Positions 26,656 through 36,060 of a stretch of 64,000 nt of DNA are shown in pieces. The DNA lies in assembly GCF_002364335.1 (NCBI RefSeq), contig NZ_DEXW01000066.1, forward strand, positions 29,117-93,116, given 5' to 3'. How positions within the stretch are numbered: position 1 is the stretch's first letter; each line of letters opens with the position of its first letter. This stretch comes from Winogradskyella sp. UBA3174 (GTDB lineage: Bacteria; Bacteroidota; Bacteroidia; Flavobacteriales; Flavobacteriaceae). The position numbers and the translations under genes are program-made. Under the pieces are notes generated by a model. It saw only the letters and a program-made list of their open reading frames with translations, had not been told where the DNA came from and made no database searches.

Positions 26656-27087
26656 CTACTGATTCATATTTTTCATTTTCTCTGTAAACTCATCTAAGTC
26701 TACTTCGTAATGAACTAAAGTCAGTGCTTTATCTGCAATGTACTTTACGTTGTCTTGATTAAAACCTAATCCAATACATAATTTCTCTAATAAACCAACC
26801 TGATTAGGACCTTCAATATGATCTGCCCAAACCATACGCGCCAAATCGTATAAACGTGCTAAACGCTTATCGTAAGAAACCGGTGGATTTACAGGATGAC
26901 TTTTATAATCTTTTAAGATTGCTTTATATTCTGACTCTGTAATATCTAAACGTGTTGCTAAACGGTCTACAAATGCTTTTTCAGCATCATTAATAACACC
27001 ATCACTCATTGCAATTCTTACAATAGCCGCAAAATGGTCTTCATTACGCTTTTTAAATCCGCTTTCGAATAATTCTGAAAATGACAT
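26656..27087 (-). CDS. TerB-like protein
   Basis: 143 residues, all-helical and cytosolic. AAIVRIAMSDGVINDAEKAFVDRLA matches the acidic metal-binding motif of the TerB/DjlA-N fold. TerB-like domains are widespread and not limited to tellurite resistance, and no other ter genes are near, so resistance should not be assumed. It shares a bidirectional terminator with fbp and is divergent to mfd. Confidence 0.82.
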   Translation of the reverse strand: MSFSELFESGFKKRNEDHFAAIVRIAMSDGVINDAEKAFVDRLATRLDITESEYKAILKDYKSHPVNPPVSYDKRLARLYDLARMVWADHIEGPNQVGLLEKLCIGLGFNQDNVKYIADKALTLVHYEVDLDEFTEKMKNMNQ

Positions 27088-27124
27088 ATTTTATGTTTTA
27101 ATTGTCTAATATAATATAGGTGAA

Positions 27125-27132
27125 CAAATATA
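27125..27132 (-). promoter_or_regulatory. -7 element of TerB-like gene promoter
   Basis: TATATTTG on the minus strand, 37 bases upstream of the ATG. Confidence 0.5.
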
Positions 27133-27175
27133 ATTGTATTCATAGTATTTATCATAAACAAAGCTTTAAAACTTT

Positions 27176-27183
27176 TATATTTG
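27176..27183 (+). promoter_or_regulatory. -7 element of mfd promoter
   Basis: TATATTTG followed by CA, 19 bases before the TTG start of mfd, giving a leader of roughly a dozen bases. Confidence 0.6.
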
Positions 27184-27202
27184 CACCTTCAAACAAAGGA
27201 AT

Positions 27203-30200
27203 TTGAGTAAAGCCTTTATTGCACAAACCTATTTACAGACTTTGCAACTGCAAAATCTGAAAAATGCCATTGCCAAAACTGAAAGTAAAACACATCTAAA
27301 AAACTTAGTTGGCTCTTCATTATCTATCGTTATTTCTGAAGCTTTCAAAACTGCTGAAAAACCATTTTTAATTGTTTTTGATGATAAGGAAGAAGCTGCT
27401 TATTATCTAAATGATTTAGAACAACTCATTAACTCCAAAGATGTATTATTCTATCCTGGTAGTTATCGCAGACCTTATCAGATTGAAGAAACGAATAATG
27501 CCAATGTCCTTTTAAGAGCAGAAGTTTTAAACCGAATTAATTCTCGTAAAAAGCCCTGTATTATTGTTACCTATCCGGATGCATTGTTCGAAAAAGTAGT
27601 CACAAAAAAAGAACTCGAAAAGAATACACTCAAAATTTCTATTGGTAACGAATTAAGTATCGATTTTGTAAATGAAGTGCTTTTTGAATACAAATTTAAA
27701 CGTGTCGATTTTGTTACAGAACCAGGTGATTTCTCAGTTCGTGGTGGTATTGTAGATGTATTTTCGTTTTCTCATGATGAGCCTTATCGTATTGAATTCT
27801 TCGGAGATGAAGTTGATAGTATTAGAACATTTGATGTAGAAACACAATTATCTACCGAGCGTATTAAAAAGGTAAGTATTATTCCAAACGTTGCAAATAA
27901 ATTAATAGCGGAACAGCGTGAAAGTTTCTTAAAATACATCTCTAATAATACCGTAGTTTTCACAAAAAATACTCCATTTCTATTTTCGAGAATAGATGAA
28001 TTTTATAAAAAAGCAGAAGATGCTTACAATAGTTTAACTGGAGACATAAAACAGGCATCACCAGATCGATTATTTTGTAATTCAGAATTATTAAAGCGTC
28101 AGTTTTTAAACTATAACTTAATTGAATTTGGGTTTACAGCCATAGTCTGTGATGAGATTATATCCTTTAATACTAAACCACAGCCATCATTTAATAAACA
28201 ATTCAATTTACTGATTGAAGACTTAAATGACAATCATTCTGAAGGTATTACCAATTATATCGCTTGTGTCAGCGAGCAACAAGCCAAACGATTTCATGAT
28301 ATTTTTGATGATGCTGAGCAAAACGTGCATTACAAAACTATAGTCCTTTCGCTCTATCAAGGTTTCATTGATGCAGAACACAAAATTGCAGTTTACACAG
28401 ATCATCAGATTTTTGATCGTTATCATAAATTTCATCTTAAAAATGGCTACGCTAAAAAGCAAGCCATCACCTTAAAAGAACTTACAAATTTAGAAATTGG
28501 TGATTATGTAACACACATAGATCATGGTATTGGTAAGTTTGGTGGACTTCAAAAAATAGATGTCGAAGGCAAAAAGCAAGAAGCCATTAAATTGGTTTAT
28601 GGTGAGCGCGATATTCTATATCTAAGTATTCACTCGCTTCATAAAATAACGAAGTTTAATGGTAAAGATGGAAAACCACCTACCATTTATAAACTAGGTA
28701 GTAAAGCTTGGAAAACGCTAAAACAGAAAACAAAATCGCGTGTTAAGGAAATTGCATTCAATCTTATTAAACTATATGCAAAGCGAAAGCTAAAAAAAGG
28801 TTTTCAGTATGCACCAGATAGTCATATGCAACTAGAGCTTGAGGCTTCTTTTGTTTATGAAGATACACCTGATCAAACAAGCTCAACAGCAGACATAAAA
28901 GCAGATATGGAAAGCGAACGACCAATGGATCGTTTGGTCTGTGGTGATGTTGGTTTTGGTAAAACCGAAGTTGCCATTAGAGCCGCTTTTAAAGCTGTAG
29001 ATAACGGAAAACAAGTTGCTGTTTTAGTACCAACGACTATATTGGCTTACCAACATTCCCGAACGTTTAAAGAGCGTTTAAAAGAATTTCCTGTTACTGT
29101 AGATTATGTTAATCGATTTAGAACTGCAAAAGAAAAACGCGAAACTCTTGAAGGTCTCGAAAACGGAAAGGTTGATATTATTATTGGCACACATCAACTC
29201 GCTAATAAAAACGTAAAATTCAAAGATTTAGGTTTACTCATTGTAGATGAAGAGCAGAAGTTTGGTGTTGCTGTAAAAGAACGTCTCAAAACCATTAAAG
29301 AAAATGTAGACGTCTTAACATTAACAGCGACTCCGATTCCAAGGACACTCCAATTTAGCTTAATGGCTGCAAGAGATTTGTCCGTAATAAATACAGCTCC
29401 ACCTAACCGTTACCCAATAGAAAGTAATGTGATTCGTTTTGGTGAAGAAACCATAAGAGATGCGGTGAGTTACGAAATTCAACGTGGTGGTCAAGTCTTT
29501 TTTATCCATAATCGCATTGAAAACATTAAGGAAGTTGCTGGTATGATTCAGCGTTTAGTACCAGATGCAAAAATTGGCATTGGTCACGGAAGACTAGACG
29601 GTAAGAAATTAGAAGAGTTAATGCTCGCATTTATGAATGGTGAGTTTGATGTCTTGGTGAGTACAACGATTGTAGAAAGTGGATTAGATGTACCAAATGC
29701 GAATACCATTTTTATTAATAACGCAAACAATTTTGGATTAAGCGATTTGCACCAAATGCGAGGACGTGTTGGTCGTAGCAACAAAAAAGCATTCTGTTAT
29801 TTTATCACTCCAGAGTATTCTGCTATGACTAATGATGCGCGAAAACGTATTACAGCCTTAGAGCAATTCACCGAATTAGGAAGTGGTTTCAACATTGCTA
29901 TGAAGGATCTAGAAATTAGAGGAGCTGGTGATTTATTAGGTGGTGAGCAAAGTGGTTTTATTAATGATATTGGTTTTGATACCTATCAGAAAATATTAAA
30001 TGAAGCTATTGACGAACTTAAAGAAACTGAATTTTCAGACTTGTATAAAGATGACGGTAAACCTAAAAAATACGTCAAAGATGTTACTATAGATACAGAC
30101 TTTGAATTATTATTCCCAGATGATTACGTCAATAATATTACAGAACGTCTAAATCTTTACACAAAGCTAAACGCCATAAGAACCGAAGAAGAACTCACAC

Positions 30201-30532
30201 AATTCGAAACTGATATTATTGACCGTTTTGGTAACTTACCAACGCAAGTCTCAGATTTATTAGATAGTGTGAAGCTAAAATGGATTGCAACCAAAATGGG
30301 TGTTGAAAAACTGATAATGAAACAAGGTAAACTGATTGGTTATTTTATACAAGATCAACAAAGTGGATTTTATCAGAGTGATAATTTCTCGAAAGTGTTA
30401 CAATTTGCGCAGTTAAATGCTAAAAAATGTAAGATGAAAGAGAAAAAAACCAGAAACGGCTTGCGTTTATTAATTACGTTTGAAGGGATTAAATCCACAA
30501 AACAAGCACTCGATGCTTTATCTCAGCTATGA
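27203..30532 (+). CDS. mfd: Transcription-repair coupling factor
   Basis: 1109 residues. Mfd removes RNA polymerase stalled at DNA damage and recruits UvrA. Order: UvrB-homology region (about 20-330, with YPGSYRRPYQIEE), RNA-polymerase-interacting CarD-like domain (GDYVTHIDHGIGKFGGLQK, about 433-500), helicase lobes with Walker A CGDVGFGKTE and Walker B IVDEEQKFG, and the C-terminal TRCF domain (about 960-1060). The start is TTG (27203); no ATG fits, and a -7 element lies just upstream. Its stop overlaps the start of the EamA gene by 4 bases (ATGA). Confidence 0.97.
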   Translation: MSKAFIAQTYLQTLQLQNLKNAIAKTESKTHLKNLVGSSLSIVISEAFKTAEKPFLIVFDDKEEAAYYLNDLEQLINSKDVLFYPGSYRRPYQIEETNNANVLLRAEVLNRINSRKKPCIIVTYPDALFEKVVTKKELEKNTLKISIGNELSIDFVNEVLFEYKFKRVDFVTEPGDFSVRGGIVDVFSFSHDEPYRIEFFGDEVDSIRTFDVETQLSTERIKKVSIIPNVANKLIAEQRESFLKYISNNTVVFTKNTPFLFSRIDEFYKKAEDAYNSLTGDIKQASPDRLFCNSELLKRQFLNYNLIEFGFTAIVCDEIISFNTKPQPSFNKQFNLLIEDLNDNHSEGITNYIACVSEQQAKRFHDIFDDAEQNVHYKTIVLSLYQGFIDAEHKIAVYTDHQIFDRYHKFHLKNGYAKKQAITLKELTNLEIGDYVTHIDHGIGKFGGLQKIDVEGKKQEAIKLVYGERDILYLSIHSLHKITKFNGKDGKPPTIYKLGSKAWKTLKQKTKSRVKEIAFNLIKLYAKRKLKKGFQYAPDSHMQLELEASFVYEDTPDQTSSTADIKADMESERPMDRLVCGDVGFGKTEVAIRAAFKAVDNGKQVAVLVPTTILAYQHSRTFKERLKEFPVTVDYVNRFRTAKEKRETLEGLENGKVDIIIGTHQLANKNVKFKDLGLLIVDEEQKFGVAVKERLKTIKENVDVLTLTATPIPRTLQFSLMAARDLSVINTAPPNRYPIESNVIRFGEETIRDAVSYEIQRGGQVFFIHNRIENIKEVAGMIQRLVPDAKIGIGHGRLDGKKLEELMLAFMNGEFDVLVSTTIVESGLDVPNANTIFINNANNFGLSDLHQMRGRVGRSNKKAFCYFITPEYSAMTNDARKRITALEQFTELGSGFNIAMKDLEIRGAGDLLGGEQSGFINDIGFDTYQKILNEAIDELKETEFSDLYKDDGKPKKYVKDVTIDTDFELLFPDDYVNNITERLNLYTKLNAIRTEEELTQFETDIIDRFGNLPTQVSDLLDSVKLKWIATKMGVEKLIMKQGKLIGYFIQDQQSGFYQSDNFSKVLQFAQLNAKKCKMKEKKTRNGLRLLITFEGIKSTKQALDALSQL

Positions 30533-31389
30533 GTGAGAAAAGCCACTTAAAACATGTTTTTTGGCTTACAACAGCCACCATTCTTATAAGTACATCTGGT
30601 GCATTAGGCAAATATATTGATTTACCAACTCCAGTCGTAATTTGGTGGCGCTCAGCTTTAGCAGCATTATTTTTATTAATCTTTTGTCTTTACAAAGGCG
30701 TTAACTTAAAAATTCATACGCGCAAAGATCGCTATACATTTATCATTGCTGCCGTTTTTATGGGAGCACATTGGATTACCTATTTTTATGCTTTAAAACT
30801 ATCTAATGTAGCTATTGGTATGTTATCGTTATTTACATTTCCTGTGATGATAGCGCTTTTAGAACCCTTATTTTCAAAAAACAAATTTGATCCTATTCAT
30901 ATTATTTTAGGGATTCTTGTACTTATTGGTATTTATATTTTGGCACCAGAATTTGATTTAGAAAGCAACCAACTTCAAGGTTTATTATTTGGGCTGCTCT
31001 CTGCCTTATGTTACGCACTTAGGATTTTAATTCTAAAAAAACATGTCAATACGTATAACGGCACAACACTCATGTTTTACCAAGTCGCTATAATTGCGGC
31101 TATATTAGTTCCTGTCTTATATTTTATGGATACCTCAAATATTACAACACAGTATCCCTATGTTATTATCTTAGCATTAGTAACTACAGCGATAGGACAC
31201 ACGATGTTTGTTAATAGCTTAAAATATTTTAAAGCAAGTACGGCGAGTATCATTGGTAGTGCGCAACCCGTTTTCGGAATTATAATTGCTTATTTTTTCT
31301 TGAATGAAATACCAACATTACATACATTTGTAGGAGGCAGCTTAATATTAACAACAGTTGCCATAGAAAGTGTAAGATCTAAAAAATAA
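30529..31389 (+). CDS. EamA/DMT-family transporter
   Basis: 286 residues with ten hydrophobic segments in two EamA repeats (about 8-140 and 150-283). PTPVVIWWRSALAALFLL and, near the end, SIIGSAQPVFGIIIAYFFLNE are typical DMT sequences. It is an inner-membrane exporter or permease of small metabolites; the substrate is not predictable. It overlaps mfd by 4 bases, so it is translationally coupled, although no functional link is evident. Confidence 0.9.
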   Translation: MSEKSHLKHVFWLTTATILISTSGALGKYIDLPTPVVIWWRSALAALFLLIFCLYKGVNLKIHTRKDRYTFIIAAVFMGAHWITYFYALKLSNVAIGMLSLFTFPVMIALLEPLFSKNKFDPIHIILGILVLIGIYILAPEFDLESNQLQGLLFGLLSALCYALRILILKKHVNTYNGTTLMFYQVAIIAAILVPVLYFMDTSNITTQYPYVIILALVTTAIGHTMFVNSLKYFKASTASIIGSAQPVFGIIIAYFFLNEIPTLHTFVGGSLILTTVAIESVRSKK

Positions 31390-31439
31390 TAGTGGCTTAA
31401 TTACTGAAGCTGTTCATTTTATAATAACACCATAGACTA

Positions 31440-32741
31440 ATGAAAAAATTAATCATCCTTGCTTTAATATTACCGTTCATCGCTTTTGCTCAAAATGTAA
31501 AAGGCACCTTTTCTCCAGCAGAAGATTTTACTTATGCTTTTTTATATAAAGCGGCACCAGATGGAGCCGATTACGTAAGTAGAGGACAACTAGATCTTGC
31601 AGGTAATTTTGAAATTCCGCTAGACTCAACAGTGACCCCTGGTATTTATAAAATTGTATATGCAATTCCACCAGAAGAAAACAACTTTGATTTTATCTAT
31701 GACGGAAAAGAAACAATTGTTTTTAATTTTAGTTATGAAAAAGGTCTAGAATTCACAGAGTCTGATGAAAATAAACTCTGGAATTCGTATTTAAAAAGTA
31801 TGGATGTAGTTAATATGACCATAAACAACTACTACTCTAAAGAAAACTCGGATAAGGAAGGTTTCAATGCTATTTTTAAGACATTAAAAGATACGCAGAT
31901 GGGCTACGAAGAACTAGCAAACGGAAAGTTAGTCTCTACTTTTATTATAGCTAACAGGCCTTATATCCCAGAAGCTTATGAAGACATGAGTAGCTACTCT
32001 GTGAATTTAAAGACCAACTATCTCAAACAAATAGATTTTAGTAATTATTTATTACAGAGCTCTTCGTTTTTGGTAGATCGTGTAACAACCTATGTTTTTG
32101 ATATTATAAAAAATCCCAACAACGACCTTTACAAACAGCATGTTGATGATGTTGCTTCTGAAATTAGTGATACCGATGCTATTATTAAAACGAGCCTTTT
32201 AAAAATTATTTGGCAACGTTTTGTGGCTTTAGAAAATCATGATATTGCAAATTATATTACAGACACCTACTTACTAGCACTCGCTAATAAAACAGAAAAT
32301 AAAGTTTTAGCTCAAACTATTTCATCTTATAAGAACACATCTATTGGCACTAGAGCACCCGATTTTGAAATTACTATAAATGATGCTAAAAGTAGCTTGC
32401 ATCAACTTAATGGTGCAGAACATTACTTAATTGTTTTTTGGAGTAGTGCTTGTGGACATTGTCTAACTGAATTGCCAATGGTTAAGGAACTTGCTGCTAA
32501 AAATCCTACACTTAAGGTCGTAGCATTTGGTTTAGAAAGCGATGCTAACGATTGGACTGAAGAGGTTAAAAAATATCCAGATTTTACACATGTTATTGGT
32601 TTAGGTAAATGGGACAACCCTATTGTAAAAACTTATGGTGTAGCTGCTACACCAATGTATTTTTTATTAAGTTCTTCTAAAGTAATTATGGCAAAACCTT
32701 ATGCTTATGAAGATTTGGAAGCAATTATTATGGAACTATAG
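31440..32741 (+). CDS. TlpA-like thioredoxin-domain protein
   Basis: 433 residues. A signal peptide (MKKLIILALILPFIAFAQ) precedes a long N-terminal region of the DUF4369/DUF5106 type (about 20-290), then a C-terminal thioredoxin/AhpC-TSA domain (about 300-430). The active site is C338-G-H-C341 (WSSACGHCL), and the cis-Pro appears in VAATPMYF. It is probably a periplasmic thiol-disulfide oxidoreductase. Its 3' end overlaps that of the convergent gene by 14 bases. Confidence 0.9.
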   Translation: MKKLIILALILPFIAFAQNVKGTFSPAEDFTYAFLYKAAPDGADYVSRGQLDLAGNFEIPLDSTVTPGIYKIVYAIPPEENNFDFIYDGKETIVFNFSYEKGLEFTESDENKLWNSYLKSMDVVNMTINNYYSKENSDKEGFNAIFKTLKDTQMGYEELANGKLVSTFIIANRPYIPEAYEDMSSYSVNLKTNYLKQIDFSNYLLQSSSFLVDRVTTYVFDIIKNPNNDLYKQHVDDVASEISDTDAIIKTSLLKIIWQRFVALENHDIANYITDTYLLALANKTENKVLAQTISSYKNTSIGTRAPDFEITINDAKSSLHQLNGAEHYLIVFWSSACGHCLTELPMVKELAAKNPTLKVVAFGLESDANDWTEEVKKYPDFTHVIGLGKWDNPIVKTYGVAATPMYFLLSSSKVIMAKPYAYEDLEAIIMEL

Positions 32742-33138
32742 CTTCAACAGCAAGAATAAAATAATTGGTGTCACCCTGCCAAGGCATTGATTTGTAACGT
32801 TCCTTATAACTTAATTTTACACGTTTTCCTTCCGATGCTTCGAGCTTTTCTAAAACGTTTTGATCTAACACTGAAAATTGCCAGAGGTTACCCTCTAATC
32901 CATCATTAGCGGAACCCAATCTAAGCCCTCCAATATTTAGTTCTCCTTCATTCGTTTTTAATATAACCCCTTTTTTCGAAATTTTAATTAATTGACCTGC
33001 GCGAGTACCTTCTGAATACGTCCATGAACAAGCCCATATCAATAGCAAGCATAAAACAATAAGCCCAAGTACAACCTTTAAAATAAACTTTTTGAATCTA
33101 GATTTAAAGCTTGGTTTTTCATGATTTGAATTATCCAT
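32728..33138 (-). CDS. Membrane-anchored hypothetical protein
   Basis: 136 residues. One N-terminal membrane helix (about 20-42, FILKVVLGLIVLCLLLIWAC) follows a basic cytosolic start. The exported part includes SEGTRAGQLIKISKKGVILKTNEGELN and W-rich segments. I recall this family being mislabelled as 6-phosphogluconate dehydrogenase in databases; nothing here resembles that enzyme. Function is unknown. It converges with and overlaps the TlpA-like gene by 14 bases. Confidence 0.75.
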   Translation of the reverse strand: MDNSNHEKPSFKSRFKKFILKVVLGLIVLCLLLIWACSWTYSEGTRAGQLIKISKKGVILKTNEGELNIGGLRLGSANDGLEGNLWQFSVLDQNVLEKLEASEGKRVKLSYKERYKSMPWQGDTNYFILAVEAIVP

Positions 33139-33167
33139 GTGAAAAAATAATTAATTGAACTATAGCG

Positions 33168-33211
33168 TAAAGAAAACGCCCAGTAAAACAAGTGTCTTAT
33201 CTGAGCGTTTT
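33168..33211 (-). terminator. Terminator of the lipoprotein gene
   Basis: On the minus strand an 11-bp stem (AAAACGCTCAG with CTGGGCGTTTT, one G-U) has a 17-base loop and is followed by CTTT. It starts 23 bases after the stop at 33234. Confidence 0.65.
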
Positions 33212-33233
33212 GAAACTAAATAACCAACTAAAT

Positions 33234-34178
33234 TTAGCTTCTTTTATTTTCTCTAGGATTATCCATCCTTTCTGTTTTTTGCTTTCGCTTTTTAGGTTTG
33301 TCTTCTTGCCTGTCAACTTTACCTTGTGTATCAGAACTTCTATAATAAGGGATGTAACCTACTCCTGTAAATTCATAAATCGTACCAGAGTCTGCATGTA
33401 ACAATTCTATCCTTTCATCATTAATAACGCTGAGTTCGAAAAATTCATTGTCAAAAAAATCATAATCTAATGTTAATGTTTTTAGGTACATATTACCACC
33501 TGCATCTCCTACTCCATAAACACCTGTGTAATCCCAAAAAATAGTATTTGGATTGTTTATGTTTCCATCTTGTGAACTTCTAAATGTTGAGTCATTTCCA
33601 CCTGATAAAAACTGTAAATAGTTTTCATTGTCAAACTCATTTAAGGCTCCAAAATTACTGGTGTATGTTTTTTCCCAAGCCTCGTATTCTTGTAAGAAAT
33701 AATGAATATTATCATAGAATATAAAATCATAATCAAAAGTTTGTCGCTGATAGCCTCTCAAAAAATAAGACGTATCGTCAAATGGGTTATATAATTCAAT
33801 AGTATTATTATCTATTTGATACACATCAAAGCTATCAAAACCATCTATTACATGGTTAACATCTAAAATCATATTATAGGCATCATAGTTTCCTATCTCT
33901 GCACCATAACCACCACCTTGACTTCCAAAACCAACTAAATTGTTGTTAGCAAATAAACGACCATTATCGAAAGTTAACGTAAATGCGATCTGTAAGAATG
34001 GTGTTTCACCAAAACCTTGTGTAGCATTAATATCTACATACCATAAATCGTAAGAATTTAATAATTGATTTAACGAAACTGCAGGTGCATTATCATTAAT
34101 GTTTATCTCCTCTGTATAACAAGAAGTAAAAAACGTTGCACTAAGTGCAAATCCTAAGAGTAATTTTAATGTCTTCAT
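33234..34178 (-). CDS. Putative surface/periplasmic lipoprotein
   Basis: 314 residues. A lipoprotein signal (LLGFALSATFFTSC, lipid-modified Cys about residue 20, then YTEEIN) is followed by a beta-rich body full of Tyr, Phe, Asn and Asp and a short very basic tail (DRQEDKPKKRKQKTERMDN). No known catalytic domain was recognised. After Cys the acidic residues might favour surface export, as proposed for other Bacteroidota lipoproteins; this is inference. It has its own terminator downstream. Confidence 0.75.
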   Translation of the reverse strand: MKTLKLLLGFALSATFFTSCYTEEININDNAPAVSLNQLLNSYDLWYVDINATQGFGETPFLQIAFTLTFDNGRLFANNNLVGFGSQGGGYGAEIGNYDAYNMILDVNHVIDGFDSFDVYQIDNNTIELYNPFDDTSYFLRGYQRQTFDYDFIFYDNIHYFLQEYEAWEKTYTSNFGALNEFDNENYLQFLSGGNDSTFRSSQDGNINNPNTIFWDYTGVYGVGDAGGNMYLKTLTLDYDFFDNEFFELSVINDERIELLHADSGTIYEFTGVGYIPYYRSSDTQGKVDRQEDKPKKRKQKTERMDNPRENKRS

Positions 34179-34294
34179 AATCTAACGTTTTAAGGGTATT
34201 ACTTAGGTAATTTCAAAACGCGTGCCAAAAATGAAAACTTACACCTTTCTATTTATTAGACTAAGCTTGTAGAAGCAAAATTTAACTTAGTAAA

Positions 34295-34314
34295 CCAGCA
34301 CTTCGATAAGCTGG
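34295..34314. repeat. REP-like palindrome
   Basis: CCAGC and GCTGG arms flank ACTTCGATAA. This resembles the short cttcg-ataagc intergenic palindromes of many bacteria. It lies between the lipoprotein gene and gpsA. Confidence 0.4.
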
Positions 34315-34346
34315 GTTAGACATTAGTCAGTCCATAAAACTTTCGC

Positions 34347-34354
34347 TATTTTTG
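34347..34354 (+). promoter_or_regulatory. -7 element of gpsA promoter
   Basis: TATTTTTG matches TAnnTTTG, 24 bases before the ATG at 34379. It overlaps the upstream in-frame TTG (34352), which argues against that codon as a start. Confidence 0.55.
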
Positions 34355-34378
34355 ATATACAAAACTGATTCAACCTTT

Positions 34379-35380
34379 ATGAGTAATACTACGAAATATG
34401 CTGTTTTTGGAGCCGGAAGTTGGGCCACTGCAATTGTAAAAATGCTTTGTGAAAATTTAGATGAAGTCGGTTGGTATATGCGCAGTGTTTATACGAAAGA
34501 ACACCTATTAAAAGAACAGCATAATCCTAGTTATTTAAGTTCTGTTGAATTTCACACGGAACAGTTAAAGCTCAGTAATGATATCAATGAAATTGCAGAT
34601 TGGGCAGATGTGCTCATTGTTGTGATTCCCTCAGCATTTGTACATTCTGAATTAGAAAAACTCACTACTGATATTAGCCAAAAAACTATTGTATCTGCTG
34701 TAAAAGGTATTTTACCAGAAACTGGTAAATTGGTTGGAGAGCATTTTCATGACGCTTACAATATTCCGTTCGAAAATATTGCAGTTATTGCTGGTCCTTG
34801 CCATGCTGAGGAAGTTGCTCTAGAGCGTTTATCCTATCTCACCATATCTTGCGCAGATGCTGTTAAAGCACAAGCCATAGCAGATACTTTAGCTAGTGAT
34901 TATATAAAAACAAAAATTAGTGATGATATTATTGGTGTAGAATATGCTGTAATGTTAAAGAATATTTATGCTATTGCTGCCGGTATTGCGCATGGCTTAG
35001 GCTATGGTGACAACTTTCAGAGTGTATTAATGAGTAATGCGATTCGCGAGATGAAACGCTTTGTCAAAAAGATGCACAAGATGAAACGCGACATTAATAA
35101 CTCAGCGTATTTAGGTGATTTATTAGTTACTGGTTATTCTGTGTTTTCAAGAAATAGAATGTTCGGGAATATGATTGGTAAAGGGTATACCGTAAAATCA
35201 GCTCAGATGGAAATGAGTATGATTGCTGAGGGTTATTATGCCACCAAAAGTGCACATTTGCTCAATGAAAGAAATAAAAAGAAAACACAATTACCAATTA
35301 TCAATGCGGTCTATGAGATTCTTTATGAGAATAAAGATCCAAAAAAGGTATTTAAGAAATTGACGGATCAGTTAGATTAA
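34379..35380 (+). CDS. gpsA: Glycerol-3-phosphate dehydrogenase [NAD(P)+]
   Basis: 333 residues from the ATG at 34379; an in-frame TTG nine codons earlier falls inside the -7 element. It reduces dihydroxyacetone phosphate to sn-glycerol 3-phosphate for phospholipid synthesis. The N-terminal dinucleotide loop AVFGAGSWATA, SAVKGILPETG, AGPCHAEEVA and catalytic-Lys segment VMLKNIYAIAAGIAHGLGYG are all visible. It stands alone before a scrambled region. Confidence 0.95.
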   Translation: MSNTTKYAVFGAGSWATAIVKMLCENLDEVGWYMRSVYTKEHLLKEQHNPSYLSSVEFHTEQLKLSNDINEIADWADVLIVVIPSAFVHSELEKLTTDISQKTIVSAVKGILPETGKLVGEHFHDAYNIPFENIAVIAGPCHAEEVALERLSYLTISCADAVKAQAIADTLASDYIKTKISDDIIGVEYAVMLKNIYAIAAGIAHGLGYGDNFQSVLMSNAIREMKRFVKKMHKMKRDINNSAYLGDLLVTGYSVFSRNRMFGNMIGKGYTVKSAQMEMSMIAEGYYATKSAHLLNERNKKKTQLPIINAVYEILYENKDPKKVFKKLTDQLD

Positions 35381-35416
35381 CTTTTAGCTATTGGCCTTTT
35401 GCTATTAGCTGACTAA

Positions 35417-35494
35417 CCAAAATACCTTTTAAATGCATCAAAGGCAAAGTCTGTAACGCCTTTTATTAATAGTATGCTTTCTAAACAAATACGT
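35417..35494 (-). pseudogene. Duplicated 3' end of the gene at 36408-36803
   Basis: This stretch aligns almost base for base with 36414-36490, in the same orientation and at an offset of about 997. Blocks such as CCTTTTAA, TGCATCAAAGG and TTTCTAAACAAATACG are shared. It corresponds to the last about 25 codons of the downstream gene on the minus strand, so it is a decayed partial copy. The LytTR gene and sorting-domain relic lie between the two copies. Confidence 0.65.
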
Positions 35495-35517
35495 ATACAA
35501 TTGTAATTTACAAAAAT

Positions 35518-35868
35518 CTAATAAAGTTTAAAGACTTGTTTAAAACTGTCTTTATAAGCACCTCCTAAAGGAATTTTTGAATCCTTAATTTCTATACTAG
35601 AACCATCAAAACGATCTATATAATTTTTATTGACGACATAAGACCTGTGTACTCTTATAAAAACATTTTTAGCTAAGGGTTCTATGAATTCTACTAGAGA
35701 CATTCTAAGCGTAAATTTTCTTTTTTTTGTAAAAACATCAATATACTTTAAGGCTGACTTTATGTAGATAATGTCATCAATATCTATTTTTTCGTAACTA
35801 TTTTGAACTTTAAAGTAGACAATTTTGACTTGTTCACTTTCAGCATTTGGTGCAACTTCTTTAGTCAT
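35518..35868 (-). CDS. Stand-alone LytTR DNA-binding protein
   Basis: 116 residues comprising little more than a LytTR domain (about 15-114): IDDIIYIKSALKYIDVFT, the RMSLVEFIEPLAKNVFIRVHRSYVVN core and the C-terminal IPLGGAYKDSFKQ. The receiver domain of normal LytR/AlgR regulators is absent, either a true single-domain regulator or a fragment. No histidine kinase is nearby. The gene is bracketed by relics (35417-35494 and 35889-36029), so it may be a late arrival or a survivor of rearrangement. Confidence 0.75.
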   Translation of the reverse strand: MTKEVAPNAESEQVKIVYFKVQNSYEKIDIDDIIYIKSALKYIDVFTKKRKFTLRMSLVEFIEPLAKNVFIRVHRSYVVNKNYIDRFDGSSIEIKDSKIPLGGAYKDSFKQVFKLY

Positions 35869-35888
35869 ATGAATTTGTGATGCGCTGA

Positions 35889-36029
35889 AGTTTGTTTGAT
35901 ATTACGGGTAAAAAAGTACTTAGCAGTACGACTAACATCGTTTCTGTCGATGCCTTAGCAAAAGGCATATACATGGTAAAAGTAACTACGGATAAAGGTG
36001 CTTTTATAAAAAAGTTGGTTAAAAACTAA
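35889..36029 (+). pseudogene. C-terminal T9SS sorting-domain remnant
   Basis: 46 residues: SLFDITGKKVLSSTTNIVSV then DALAKGIYMVKVTTDKGAFI and KKLVKN before TAA. This is the classic type A C-terminal sorting domain (Por secretion tail) of proteins secreted by the type IX system. The frame is closed by TGA directly upstream (35886-35888), there is no start, and the passenger protein is gone. The terminator at 36061 still follows it. Confidence 0.8.
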
Positions 36030-36060
36030 CACAATTAGCTATTAATTAATTTTAGGGACT

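Noticed and set aside
26656..27087. Tellurite-resistance function for the TerB-like gene
   Set aside because: No other ter genes are present, and TerB-like domains are general.
33192..33401. Plus-strand frame antisense to the lipoprotein C-terminus
   Set aside because: It overlaps a well-supported gene and its terminator and has no recognisable product.
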